A stretch of 55,442 bases of DNA from Oscillospiraceae bacterium (lineage in GTDB: Bacteria > Bacillota > Clostridia > Oscillospirales > CAG-272). The translations under genes were made by a program, and so were the position numbers. The notes beneath the pieces are model-generated. The model was given only the letters and a program-made list of their open reading frames with translations, searched no databases and was not told the DNA's origin. Below are positions 40,796-48,870 of the stretch, piece by piece (within the stretch, counting starts at the first letter, position 1; the number at the start of each line of letters is the position of its first letter). Location: positions 1 through 55,442 of the forward strand of contig SVSL01000007.1 in the NCBI GenBank assembly GCA_015064315.1, written 5' to 3'.

Positions 40796-40867
40796 CTGTC
40801 CACAAAATATATAGCGGAATTTTTCAAGAGGTTATATACTTCTCCACCTCGCGGTCTCCGCTGCAGC

Positions 40868-42430
40868 TTACCCCTTAAAATCCATCTCAAGAAGTGCGTA
40901 GGCGCGGGGCTTGGAGAGGGTTACACTTGCGCGACCGTTGCAGACGCTCGCACTCACCTCGGCGTTGGAGATGACGGTGCGCAGGAGCTCCACGTCATTC
41001 CCGAGATCAAGCTCCAAGGTGTCTCTTTCGGTCACCTCGCGGAAGAGGAGCAGGTAGGAGTGTTCCCTTCCCTTTACCGCAAAGCCCGTCAGGCTTCTTC
41101 CGTTGGGGCGCTCGCCTACGGGGAAAACGTCCGCCTCTGCGATCTCCTCGCGGATCTCCTTCCAGATCCTCATCAAGGGAGCGAGCTGTGCTCTGCGCTC
41201 CTCGGAGAGGAATTGCAGCTCCATCCAGAACAAGGGATTGGAGAGCATGACCGAAGCAAAGAGATAGTCCATGTCAAAGAGGGCGGGCGCAAAGGGGTCG
41301 GTTTCGGCGTAGCTGTCCCCGTGAAGGTCGGGATTGACCACCTCAAATTGGAAGCGCGTGGTGGGAAGATACTTGGAAAACTCCCAAAAGCTTCTCAGCG
41401 TGCGGTAGGGATAAAAGGTTGCGCCCTTGGTATAGCGGTTTTCCATAAAGATACTGCCGTATTCCTTGCCCAAAAGGTAATTGATCCTCATATCGCGGGT
41501 CACATCCAGCTGAACCGCCACGTCCTCTCCAAAGGAGTAGATCGTTTTGAGAAGCTTTAAAAACTGCTCCTGATTCTTCTTGGATTCAATAAAATACATA
41601 TCCAGCTTGAAAAAGCGAACGCCCCACTCAAAATACGCCTTTTTCAGGACCGCAATATCACGCTCCAGCAGGGCGTAATTGTCCTCGCTGTCGGGCGCGA
41701 ACCAAATGCCAAGCTTTAGCCCTGCGGCGTTTACGGCGTCGGTGATCTCGGTCATACCGCCGGGGAATTTTTTCTTTCCATACTCCCAAAAATCACCGCG
41801 AAAGCGCTTTCTGCCCTGCTCGTTGAGAATGATGGGATCATAGGTCTCGCCCGTCTGCCAGCCGTCGTCGATCTGCACGATATCCACGCCGATCTCCTTT
41901 GCCGCCTCGATCTCTCCAAGCACAAAATCGCGGCAGATGCGGGAATTGCCGTTGCGGTCTCCCCACGTGTTGGACATGGCGCGGGGAAGCTTGTTGATCA
42001 TGGCGTTTTTGTAATAGGCACGGCAGATCGACTCGATCTCCTCGGTCTTTCCCCTGCCAATGACAATGGCGTTGTCCTCGTTCTCGATCCAAAGCTCATC
42101 CTTTGTAATATGCAAAAGCGTGGTTACGTAATCGGGCGCCTCGGAGGAGATCAAAATTGATTCTCCGCTCTCAATATTATCCAGGAAAAAGAGGTTGCCC
42201 GATGCGGGATGTCGGAGTCCGCCTCTGAAATAGGTCAGCTCGCGCTCCTCCACCAGCGTGTCGGTGCGGTCACTGAAAGAGCCAAACGAAATCGCGCGCA
42301 CGATCCAATGCTTGCTTGAAAAGCGCATCAGCTTATCCGCGCATCCCTTGGGCAGGTAGATGATATTTTCGCTTTCCTCCATCACATCGGCAATATCAAG
42401 CAGCGTTACGCCGCAAATCAAATCCTTCAT
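40868..42430 (-). CDS. GH36-type alpha-galactosidase-like glycoside hydrolase
   Basis: 520 residues forming a GH36/GH31-like barrel. NTWGDRNGNSRICRDF and IVQIDDGWQTG are substrate-pocket signatures. GVRFFKLDMYFIE contains the nucleophile Asp in LD, and VAVQLDVTRDMR is the likely acid/base region. LGIWFAPDSEDNY is also typical. There is no signal peptide, so it acts inside the cell. It is shorter than classical 700-residue alpha-galactosidases and lacks most of the N-terminal beta domain. The ATG has AGGAG 12 bases upstream. It lies 41 bases after the EamA transporter gene and may be co-transcribed. The sugar specificity is inferred from the family only. Confidence 0.83.
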   Translation of the reverse strand: MKDLICGVTLLDIADVMEESENIIYLPKGCADKLMRFSSKHWIVRAISFGSFSDRTDTLVEERELTYFRGGLRHPASGNLFFLDNIESGESILISSEAPDYVTTLLHITKDELWIENEDNAIVIGRGKTEEIESICRAYYKNAMINKLPRAMSNTWGDRNGNSRICRDFVLGEIEAAKEIGVDIVQIDDGWQTGETYDPIILNEQGRKRFRGDFWEYGKKKFPGGMTEITDAVNAAGLKLGIWFAPDSEDNYALLERDIAVLKKAYFEWGVRFFKLDMYFIESKKNQEQFLKLLKTIYSFGEDVAVQLDVTRDMRINYLLGKEYGSIFMENRYTKGATFYPYRTLRSFWEFSKYLPTTRFQFEVVNPDLHGDSYAETDPFAPALFDMDYLFASVMLSNPLFWMELQFLSEERRAQLAPLMRIWKEIREEIAEADVFPVGERPNGRSLTGFAVKGREHSYLLLFREVTERDTLELDLGNDVELLRTVISNAEVSASVCNGRASVTLSKPRAYALLEMDFKG

Positions 42431-42471
42431 TGCTTTAAAACTCCTGTTATTGGTATTGTTTTGTCAGATCA

Positions 42472-43341
42472 TTATTTAAAAAACGCCATGAGAAGCGTGC
42501 CGATCACCATAAGCAAAAGCCCAAGCGTTGCCTTGCGGGAAAGCTTTTCCTTGAACACGATAAAGGAAAACGCTACGGTAACAAGAATGCTGAGCTTATC
42601 AATGGGTACCACTACGCTGACAAGACCGTGACCTATGGCATAGTAATAAAACAGCCAGGATGCGCCTGTGGCAAGTCCCGAGAGTGAAATGAAGAGAAGC
42701 TCCCTTTTGTCGGGCTTCCGCAGTCCCTTTTGCTTTCCGCGAAGCAAAACGATCGCCCATGCCATCAAAAGCACCACGGCGGTGCGGATCGCGGTTCCCA
42801 AATTCGATTCCACGCCCTCAATTCCCATTTTGGCAAGGATCGAGGTCAGCGCCGCGAATACCGCCGACAGAACGGCATAGAGCATCCACCCTCGCCCGTT
42901 GGCGCGCGCCGCAACCTGCTTTTTCTCCACCATCAAAAAAATACCAACGGCAAGAATGACGGTAGCGATCAGCTTGATCACAAGATTGGAGGTTTCGCCA
43001 AAGCAGATAATGGCGAGAAAAACCGTGAGAATGGTGCTGGATTTGTCAATGGGCACTACCTTGTTGATATCCCCTATGGAAAGCGCTTTGAAATAGCAGA
43101 TCCATGAGGCTCCGGTAGCCAGTCCCGAGAGGATCAAAAACACCAGCGACCCGGGTTGAATCTCTGCAATCGTCGCCTGAGATCCTACCACAAAGACCAT
43201 GATCCAGGAAAAAATCAGCACCACAACGGTACGAAGCGCGGTTGCCAGATCGGAATCGGTCTTTTTGATACCGCATTTAGCAAGAATGGAGGTAATTCCC
43301 GCAAAGAACGCCGAGAGAACGGCGGCAATGATCCAAAGCAT
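42472..43341 (-). CDS. EamA/DMT family transporter
   Basis: About 289 residues and ten membrane helices in two homologous halves. The first half has GLATGASWICYFKALSIGDINKV-type residues and PIDKSSTILTVFLAII. The second has GLATGASWLFYYYAIGHG and VPIDKLSILVTVAFSFIVFKEKLS. The internal duplication is unusually clear. Members of this superfamily export metabolites such as amino acids or nucleotide sugars. I choose ATG 43341 because AAGGA lies about 10 bases ahead; the ATG at 43362 has no site. It precedes the GH36 gene on the same strand. Confidence 0.87.
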   Translation of the reverse strand: MLWIIAAVLSAFFAGITSILAKCGIKKTDSDLATALRTVVVLIFSWIMVFVVGSQATIAEIQPGSLVFLILSGLATGASWICYFKALSIGDINKVVPIDKSSTILTVFLAIICFGETSNLVIKLIATVILAVGIFLMVEKKQVAARANGRGWMLYAVLSAVFAALTSILAKMGIEGVESNLGTAIRTAVVLLMAWAIVLLRGKQKGLRKPDKRELLFISLSGLATGASWLFYYYAIGHGLVSVVVPIDKLSILVTVAFSFIVFKEKLSRKATLGLLLMVIGTLLMAFFK

Positions 43342-43467
43342 AAATTGAACATCCTTTATCATTCATAAAAATACAATATGATTATATCAAACATCTCCCC
43401 GTGTGTCAATAGCTTTTCCCGAATACCGGGTGTTGTTTGAAGAGAAATATCAGTTTTAAGCGAACAG

Positions 43468-43509
43468 AGAGCGCGTCTCGATCCATGCATCAAAACGCGC
43501 TCTTTTTTT
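43468..43509 (+). terminator. Hairpin followed by a T-run between the metallo-hydrolase and EamA genes
   Basis: AGAGCGCGT (43468-43476) pairs with ACGCGCTCT (43495-43503), followed by seven T on the plus strand. No plus-strand gene lies upstream, so as a minus-strand terminator for the metallo-hydrolase gene it would have the A-tract on the wrong side. It may still act as a boundary between the genes. Confidence 0.5.
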
Positions 43510-43533
43510 CTGTTGGCAAATATGCTTTTTTCC

Positions 43534-44361
43534 TTATCCCTCTTGCTCCGCAGGATCGTTGATGACCGCCATAATATTTTTCATGCATCGGTCAATGAAG
43601 TTGCCCCATGCGGTGGGGTCGATAAAGGGATTGGGCAATTCGGGATGCTCCAGGATCTGCTTGCCCTTGATATCGGTATCGTTGTTCCAAACGTGGTTGC
43701 CAATGAAGATATCCACCTTCTCGTTGCGCATTCTTTCAAGGCTCTTAACATAGTCCTCGCGCAAGGAATAAGGCAGTCCGTAGCGATCCAAAAAGTCCTT
43801 TTTGACCGAATTGACGCCGGCACCGCCGTGGGTTCCCACGGTGTAGGTCTTTCCGTCCTTTTCTACGATATCAAAGAAGAAGGACATGGTGCCGGGGGTA
43901 TGTCCGGGAGCTGCGACGCAACGGATGGAAATTCTTCCAAGGGAAAGAACATCTCCATCGTGAAGCAGAATATCCGGCTCGAACATCTCGTAATACTCGC
44001 GGTCCAGCTCCTTTGCCCAAGTCAGCGGCAGCTTGCCGTTGGCATAATCGCGGTCGGGCTCGCCAATCAGCGTCTTAGCGCCCGTCAGCTCCACCAGTGC
44101 GCGAGTACCGCCTACGTGATCGTAATGCCCGTGAGAATGGAGGATGTACTTGATATTTCGGAAATCAAAGCCCAGCTTTTGAATATTGGCAATGATCTGG
44201 TACAAATACTGAGGATAGCTGGAGTCCAGCAGGATCAAGCCGTCTCCCGTGTCAATGAGGTGGGCGGATCCCGTGTAGGATCCAACAAAATAAACGCCCT
44301 CGCAAATGCGAAAGGGCTCCATATAGTACGTCCAGGGTGTGTCACATCTCTCAGGTATCAT
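43534..44361 (-). CDS. Metallo-beta-lactamase-fold hydrolase
   Basis: About 275 residues. The metal-binding motif HSHGHYDHVGG (HxHxDH type) is present around residue 78, with further ligands in APGHTPGTMS and FIGNHVWNND. GLILLDSSYPQYLY precedes the motif. The layout is closest to subclass B3-like enzymes (SHGHYDHVGGTRALVELTGAK). There is no signal peptide, and intracellular metallo-hydrolases of this kind often act on thioesters or lactones, so antibiotic cleavage is not implied. The start ATG 44361 has GGGAGG 5 bases upstream; the open frame extends further but without a site. Confidence 0.86.
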   Translation of the reverse strand: MIPERCDTPWTYYMEPFRICEGVYFVGSYTGSAHLIDTGDGLILLDSSYPQYLYQIIANIQKLGFDFRNIKYILHSHGHYDHVGGTRALVELTGAKTLIGEPDRDYANGKLPLTWAKELDREYYEMFEPDILLHDGDVLSLGRISIRCVAAPGHTPGTMSFFFDIVEKDGKTYTVGTHGGAGVNSVKKDFLDRYGLPYSLREDYVKSLERMRNEKVDIFIGNHVWNNDTDIKGKQILEHPELPNPFIDPTAWGNFIDRCMKNIMAVINDPAEQEG

Positions 44362-44432
44362 AAGAACCTCCCATAAGTCTTTTTTCAGCACCTCTATTCT
44401 ACCACATTTTTGTAAAAATGTCTACTGAAAAA

Positions 44433-44461
44433 TTGACTTTTTTTCATTTTTGTGGTAAAAT
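44433..44461 (+). promoter_or_regulatory. Promoter of the phosphatase gene
   Basis: TTGACT (44433-44438) and TAAAAT (44456-44461) have 17-bp spacing. Transcription would start near 44468, 30 bases before the ATG with AAGGAGG in between. Confidence 0.8.
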
Positions 44462-44497
44462 ATAGAATCATATCACACAAAATAAGGAGGCAGCTCC

Positions 44498-44989
44498 ATG
44501 AAAAGAATCCTATTCGTCTGTCACGGCAACATCTGCCGCTCCCCCATGGCAGAGTTTATTTTCAAGAATATGCTCGCAGAACGGGGCTTGGAAAAGGAAT
44601 TTTATATCGCCTCCTGCGCCACCAGCACCGAGGAAATATGGAACGGCGTGGGCAATCCCGTCTATCCCCCCGCGCGAGCCGAGTTGGCGCGTCACGGCAT
44701 TTCCTGTGAAGGCAAGCGGGCGGTTCAGCTGCAGAAGAGCGACTATGAAAAGTACGATCTTCTCATCGGCATGGACAACGCCAATCTCCGCAATATGCAC
44801 CGCATTCTGGGCGGCGATCCCGAGGGGAAGATTCATCGCCTCATGGATTTTACCTCCCGTGGCGGCGAGGTTGCCGATCCTTGGTACTCGGATCGCTTTG
44901 ACGTTGCCTTTTGCGACATTTCCGAGGGCTGCAGTGGGCTTCTGCAAGCACTTTTGCAAACAGAAAACACCTCTGATTCCATTGTGTGA
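44498..44989 (+). CDS. Low molecular weight protein tyrosine phosphatase
   Basis: 163 residues. The N-terminal ILFVCHGNICRSPMAE contains the CX5RS phosphatase loop (Cys9). DPWYSDRFDVAFCDI near the C-terminus supplies the general acid Asp. LIGMDNANLRNM is also typical. It removes phosphate from tyrosine residues of cytoplasmic proteins; in Firmicutes related enzymes act on exopolysaccharide or stress regulators. The following 2-hydroxyacid dehydrogenase gene starts 48 bases downstream and may be co-transcribed. Confidence 0.93.
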   Translation: MKRILFVCHGNICRSPMAEFIFKNMLAERGLEKEFYIASCATSTEEIWNGVGNPVYPPARAELARHGISCEGKRAVQLQKSDYEKYDLLIGMDNANLRNMHRILGGDPEGKIHRLMDFTSRGGEVADPWYSDRFDVAFCDISEGCSGLLQALLQTENTSDSIV

Positions 44990-45037
44990 TCATAGAAAAT
45001 ACACCGATATTTCAAAGCATGAAAGGAAAATCCCATC

Positions 45038-46075
45038 TTGAAAATTGCATTTTTTGATACCAAACCATATGACAAACCGTCCTTTGACGCTTTTTCTGCC
45101 GAGGCGGGAATGGAAATAAAATATTTTGAAACCAAGCTGACCCCCGACACGGTTTCCCTTGCCGAGGGCTTTGACGCCGTTTGCGTATTCGTAAACGACA
45201 ACGTCAACGCCGAGGTCATTGATCGCCTTTGTGAAATGGGGGTTCGCGCCGTGGCGCTTCGTTGCGCGGGATACAACAACGTGGACGTCAAGCACGCCTT
45301 TGGAAAGGTTCACGTCTTCCGCGTTCCCGCCTACTCTCCCTACGCGGTGGCGGAGCACGCCATGGCAATGCTGCTCACCTCCATCCGCCGCATTCACAAG
45401 GCGTATATCCGTACCAGGGATTTCAATTTCAGCCTTTCGGGAATGACGGGCTTTGATCTTTTTGGTAAAACCGTTGGTGTCATCGGCACCGGTAAGATCG
45501 GACGCGTCTTCATTGACATCTGCCGCGGCTTTGGCATGAAGGTACTGGCGTATGACAAATACCCCGCCCAAGATCTCGACAACGGGGACACGGTGCGGTA
45601 CGTCTCCTTGGACGAGCTGTTTGAAAGCAGTGACATCATCTCCCTCCACTGCCCTCTTACCGAGGACACCTACCACCTCATTGACGCCGAGAGCCTTGCC
45701 AAATGCAAGCGCGGCGTGGTGATCATCAACACCTCCCGCGGCGCTTTGGTGGATGCCGAGGCACTTCTGTCGGGGATCAAGGCGAGAAGCGTGGGGGCGG
45801 CGTGTCTCGACGTGTACGAGGAGGAATCGGATTTCTTCTTTGAGGACTTCTCGGGACACATTCTGGACGACGATATTCTGGCGCGTCTGATCTCCATGCC
45901 CAACGTGATCGTCACCTCCCATCAGGCGTTTCTCACCGAGGAGGCACTCTCCAACATTGCCGAAACCACGGTGAAAAATCTGTTGGATTTCATGCGTGAC
46001 GGCGGCTCTCCCAACGAGGTCTGCTACCGTTGCGGAAAGGAAGCCGATTGCGGTACGCGCGGAAAATGCTTCTAA
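45038..46075 (+). CDS. D-2-hydroxyacid dehydrogenase, D-lactate dehydrogenase type
   Basis: 345 residues. The NAD site is GKTVGVIGTGKIGRVF. Catalytic residues are expected in the Arg of VIINTSRGALVD, in LDVYEEESDF (Glu), and in the His of VIVTSHQAFLTEEA. IALRCAGYNNVD-like substrate residues occur as VALRCAGYNNVDV. The family reduces pyruvate to D-lactate, regenerating NAD+ in fermentation. The C-terminus ends with an extra Cys-rich tail (CYRCGKEADCGTRGKC) not common in the family. The start codon is TTG, with AAAGGA upstream. Confidence 0.9.
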   Translation: MKIAFFDTKPYDKPSFDAFSAEAGMEIKYFETKLTPDTVSLAEGFDAVCVFVNDNVNAEVIDRLCEMGVRAVALRCAGYNNVDVKHAFGKVHVFRVPAYSPYAVAEHAMAMLLTSIRRIHKAYIRTRDFNFSLSGMTGFDLFGKTVGVIGTGKIGRVFIDICRGFGMKVLAYDKYPAQDLDNGDTVRYVSLDELFESSDIISLHCPLTEDTYHLIDAESLAKCKRGVVIINTSRGALVDAEALLSGIKARSVGAACLDVYEEESDFFFEDFSGHILDDDILARLISMPNVIVTSHQAFLTEEALSNIAETTVKNLLDFMRDGGSPNEVCYRCGKEADCGTRGKCF

Positions 46076-46101
46076 AAAGCGGCATTTGAAAAATTTTTCT
46101 A

Positions 46102-46130
46102 TTGATTTTTCACGCGCGGTATGGTAAAAT
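46102..46130 (+). promoter_or_regulatory. Promoter of the flavodiiron operon
   Basis: TTGATT (46102-46107) and TAAAAT (46125-46130) are 17 bases apart, about 36 bases before the flavodiiron protein start. Confidence 0.75.
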
Positions 46131-46166
46131 AAAATAGAATCGTTTGTAAAATGAAGGAGAAAAAGC

Positions 46167-47321
46167 ATGATTGCAAAAGATATTTATTACGTTGGCGTAA
46201 ACGACCATGCGATCGACCTTTTTGAAGGGCAGTACACGGTCCCCAACGGAATGTCCTATAATTCCTACGTGATCGTTGATGAAAAGATCGCGGTTATGGA
46301 CAGCGTGGATGCCCGCTTTGGCGAGGAATGGCTGAACAACATCCGCACGGTTCTTGGGGAGAGAACCCCCGACTATCTGATCATTCAGCACATGGAGCCC
46401 GACCACTCTGCCAACATCGTTACCTTTACCAACGCCTTCCCCGAGGCGACCGTGGTTTCCTCCGCCAAGGCGTTTGCCATGATGAAGAGCTTCTACGGCA
46501 ACGACTACGCCGACCGCCGCTTGGTGGTAGCCGAGGGTAACACCCTTGTACTGGGAACACATACCCTTTCCTTTATCGCCGCGCCCATGGTGCATTGGCC
46601 TGAGGTGATCATGACCTATGACACCACCGAAAAGGTGGTCTTCTCTGCCGACGGCTTTGGAAAGTTCGGCGCCCTTGACACAGAGGAGGACTGGGCTTGC
46701 GAGGCAAGACGCTACTACATTGGCATCGTTGGAAAATACGGCGTTCAGGTTCAGGCGGTGCTCAAAAAGGCTGCCGGCTTGGAGATTCAAGCCATCTGCC
46801 CCCTCCACGGCCCTGTTCTGAAGGAAAATCTTTCCTACTACATCAATCTTTACGACATCTGGTCGAGCTACCGTCCCGAGGATGAGGGCGTTGTCATTGC
46901 CTACACCTCGGTTTACGGAAACACCAAAAAAGCGGTCCTTCAGCTTGCCGAAACGCTCAAGGCAAACGGTTGCCCCAAGGTAGCGGTCAACGATCTTGCC
47001 AGATGCGATATGGCTGAGGCGGTGGAGGATGCCTTCCGTTACAGCAAGCTGGTGCTTGCCACCACCACCTACAACGGCGATATCTTCCCCTTTATGAGAA
47101 GCTTTATCGAGCATCTCACCGAGCGCGGCTACAGCAACCGCACCGTTGCCTTTATCGAAAACGGAAGCTGGGCGCCCCGCGCCGCCAAGATCATGGGGGA
47201 GATGCTGGAAAAGAGCAAAAATATCACCTACGTCAATCCCTCCGTTAAGATTCTCTCTGCCTTGAACGCCGAGAGCGAGGCGCAACTGAACGCGCTTGCG
47301 GCCGAGCTTTGCAAGGCTTGA
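46167..47321 (+). CDS. Flavodiiron protein, FprA type
   Basis: 384 residues with two domains. The first 250 residues are a metallo-beta-lactamase-like di-iron domain with HMEPDHSAN (HxExDH), the further ligand region APMVHWPEVIMTYD, and CPLHGPVL. From about residue 255 comes a flavodoxin domain with the FMN loop AYTSVYGNTKKA and LATTTYNGDIFPFM. These enzymes reduce oxygen to water or nitric oxide to nitrous oxide, protecting anaerobes. It heads a short operon with a nitroreductase and a peroxiredoxin. AAGGAG precedes the ATG. Confidence 0.93.
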   Translation: MIAKDIYYVGVNDHAIDLFEGQYTVPNGMSYNSYVIVDEKIAVMDSVDARFGEEWLNNIRTVLGERTPDYLIIQHMEPDHSANIVTFTNAFPEATVVSSAKAFAMMKSFYGNDYADRRLVVAEGNTLVLGTHTLSFIAAPMVHWPEVIMTYDTTEKVVFSADGFGKFGALDTEEDWACEARRYYIGIVGKYGVQVQAVLKKAAGLEIQAICPLHGPVLKENLSYYINLYDIWSSYRPEDEGVVIAYTSVYGNTKKAVLQLAETLKANGCPKVAVNDLARCDMAEAVEDAFRYSKLVLATTTYNGDIFPFMRSFIEHLTERGYSNRTVAFIENGSWAPRAAKIMGEMLEKSKNITYVNPSVKILSALNAESEAQLNALAAELCKA

Positions 47322-47335
47322 TAAAAGGAGCTTCT

Positions 47336-47872
47336 ATGAATTTTACCGAAATTGCCAAGATCCGCCAATCCTGCCGCAAATACGATCCCACACGGCCGGT
47401 GGAGGAAGAAAAGCTTGCCGCCGTTCTGGAGGCAACACGCCTCGCTCCCTCGGCTTGCAACGGTCAGCCCTATCATCTCACGGTCTGCAAGGGAGAAGCG
47501 GCACAGGCGGTCTCAGGGTGCGTCATGGGCATGGGCATGAACAAATTTGCCGCCGACGCCCCCGTCCTCATTGTGCTTTCGGAGGAGCCCTACGTCAAGA
47601 CCGCCGCGCTGGGGGCAAAGGTCAAGGGCAACGATTACCGCTCCATGGACATTGGCATTGCCGCCGCCTATCTGACGGCAGAGGCAGCCACACAGGGGCT
47701 TGGAACCTGCATTCTCGGCTGGTTCGATGATGAAAAGATCCGCTCCATCTGCGCATTGGAGCGACCCGTTCGTCTGGTCATCACCCTTGGGTATGCCGCA
47801 CAGGGCGATCCCCTGCGCCCCAAAAAAAGAAAGGCACAAGAGGAGCTTGTGACCTTCAAGGATAAAATTTGA
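47336..47872 (+). CDS. Nitroreductase family protein
   Basis: 178 residues. The N-terminus FTEIAKIRQSCRKYDPTRPV carries the RxSxRxY phosphate-binding signature for FMN, and LAPSACNGQPYHL is the second FMN segment. MDIGIAAAYLTAEAATQGLGTC follows, with the last conserved part GYAAQGDPLRPKKRK. These proteins are NAD(P)H-dependent oxidoreductases of nitro compounds, quinones or flavins. I start at ATG 47336, preceded by AAAAGGAG; the frame continues upstream into the end of the flavodiiron gene. It is the second gene of the redox operon. Confidence 0.9.
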   Translation: MNFTEIAKIRQSCRKYDPTRPVEEEKLAAVLEATRLAPSACNGQPYHLTVCKGEAAQAVSGCVMGMGMNKFAADAPVLIVLSEEPYVKTAALGAKVKGNDYRSMDIGIAAAYLTAEAATQGLGTCILGWFDDEKIRSICALERPVRLVITLGYAAQGDPLRPKKRKAQEELVTFKDKI

Positions 47873-47888
47873 AACAGGAAAGGAATAT

Positions 47889-48347
47889 TTGAAAATGCTT
47901 GAAACCGGAATGAAAGCCCCTGATTTTACCCTTGCCGATAAAGACGGAAAGCAGATCTCTCTGTCGGATTTCCTCGGCAAGAAGGTGGTTCTGTATTTCT
48001 ACCCCAAGGATAATACCCCCGGATGCACCCGTCAGGCGTGTGCCTTTGCGGGCGCTTACGCGGAATTTCAAAAGAGAGGCGTGGAGGTCATTGGCATCAG
48101 CAAGGATAGCGTAGCCTCCCACCAGAAATTTGCCGATAAATTTTCGCTTCCCTTCGTTCTGCTTTCCGATCCCGAGCGAAAGGCTATTGAGGCATACGGC
48201 GTATGGCAGGAAAAGAAGATGTGCGGCAAGGTGAGCATGGGTGTGGTTCGCACCACCTTCCTCATCGACGAGAACGGAATGATCGAAGAGATCATGCCCA
48301 AGGTCAAGCCCGACACCAACGCCGAAGAAATTTTGGCAAAGCTGTAA
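47889..48347 (+). CDS. bcp: Thioredoxin-dependent peroxiredoxin, BCP/PrxQ type
   Basis: 152 residues. KVVLYFYPKDNTPGCTRQACAF-type residues include the peroxidatic Cys in PGCTRQAC and the second Cys five residues on, as in BCP/PrxQ proteins. APDFTLADKDGKQISL opens the thioredoxin fold, and RTTFLIDENG and FVLLSDPERK follow. It reduces hydrogen peroxide and organic peroxides. Start is uncertain: TTG 47889 has AGGA 4-5 bases upstream and ATG 47895 has it at about 11. Last gene of the presumed redox operon; a terminator follows after the family C element. Confidence 0.92.
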   Translation: MKMLETGMKAPDFTLADKDGKQISLSDFLGKKVVLYFYPKDNTPGCTRQACAFAGAYAEFQKRGVEVIGISKDSVASHQKFADKFSLPFVLLSDPERKAIEAYGVWQEKKMCGKVSMGVVRTTFLIDENGMIEEIMPKVKPDTNAEEILAKL

Positions 48348-48383
48348 GCTTCCCCGCTCGGCTTTGGAAATCACGAATTCCGC

Positions 48384-48469
48384 ATCAAAAAGCACTGCGC
48401 CTCAGCTCTGCATTCTTAGCGGAGAAAAACACGAACACCACCAAGGATTTTTCTTTGGTGGTGTTTTTT
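48384..48469 (+). repeat. Terminator-linked element, family C copy 1
   Basis: ATCAAAAAGCACTGCGCC (48384-48401) is followed by AG, CTCTGCA and TTAGCGG (to 48422), then by a hairpin with arms AACACCACCAA and TTGGTGGTGTT (48434-48465) and a T-run. The same motif series, in the same order, occurs on the minus strand at 50083-50045 before another CCACC hairpin. Here it lies in the 3' untranslated region of the peroxiredoxin gene. The hairpin is a good intrinsic terminator; the upstream motif is unexplained. Confidence 0.7.
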
Positions 48470-48489
48470 CTGCCGGCAATAGCTTACCC

Positions 48490-48610
48490 AAGCCTCCCTT
48501 GTGTAAAGGGAGGTGGCTTGCGGAGCAAGACGGAGGGATTGTAAATTTACAGAACCAAAACAATCCCTCAGTCACCTACGGTGACAGCTCCCTTTGCACA
48601 AGGGAGCCTT
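48490..48610. repeat. Palindromic MITE-like intergenic element
   Basis: A 121-bp element with imperfect 23-bp terminal inverted repeats, beginning AAGCCTCCCTTGTGTAAAGG (48490-48512) and matched by the complement of 48588-48610. Inside are CTTGC-GGA-GCAAG and GTCACC-TAC-GGTGAC hairpins, and GGAGGGATTGT pairing with ACAATCCCTC. Elements like this are common between genes of gut Firmicutes as I recall. No transposase is encoded; it could be a non-autonomous mobile element. Confidence 0.75.
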
Positions 48611-48612
48611 AT

Positions 48613-48791
48613 ATGCACCATTCCTTTGCGTATAGTGGGTTCGGGCTTCTGCCCGATCGTGCGTGGACTGCCACGCGCTATTCTTGCCCCAGACGCGAGC
48701 GTCGGGAAAATGTGGAAAACAGCTTGAGTAAACCGCAACCTACCTTTTGGAAATTCAACTGAATAGTGAAAAAAACTCTCTAAACGTGATA
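48613..48791. other. Gene-free region before the XRE regulator
   Basis: No gene is apparent. Small inverted repeats (CGGGCTTCTGCCCG at about 48646 and GCGTGG-ACTG-CCACGC at about 48661) suggest remnants of another repeat unit. The promoter of the regulator follows. Confidence 0.4.
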
Positions 48792-48820
48792 TTGAATTTG
48801 TTTGTACTTTATGTTACAAT
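48792..48820 (+). promoter_or_regulatory. Promoter of the XRE-TPR regulator
   Basis: TTGAAT (48792-48797) and TACAAT (48815-48820) are separated by 17 bases. Transcription would start near 48827, about 44 bases before the ATG. Confidence 0.7.
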
Positions 48821-48870
48821 ATAGTCAGAAAGAGGCGCTACTTTCAATTTTTTAATAAGAGGTATTCATT

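Noticed and set aside
43534-44361. Metallo-hydrolase considered as an antibiotic-cleaving beta-lactamase
   Set aside because: No signal peptide is present and the fold is shared with many thioesterases and lactonases, so resistance is not supported.
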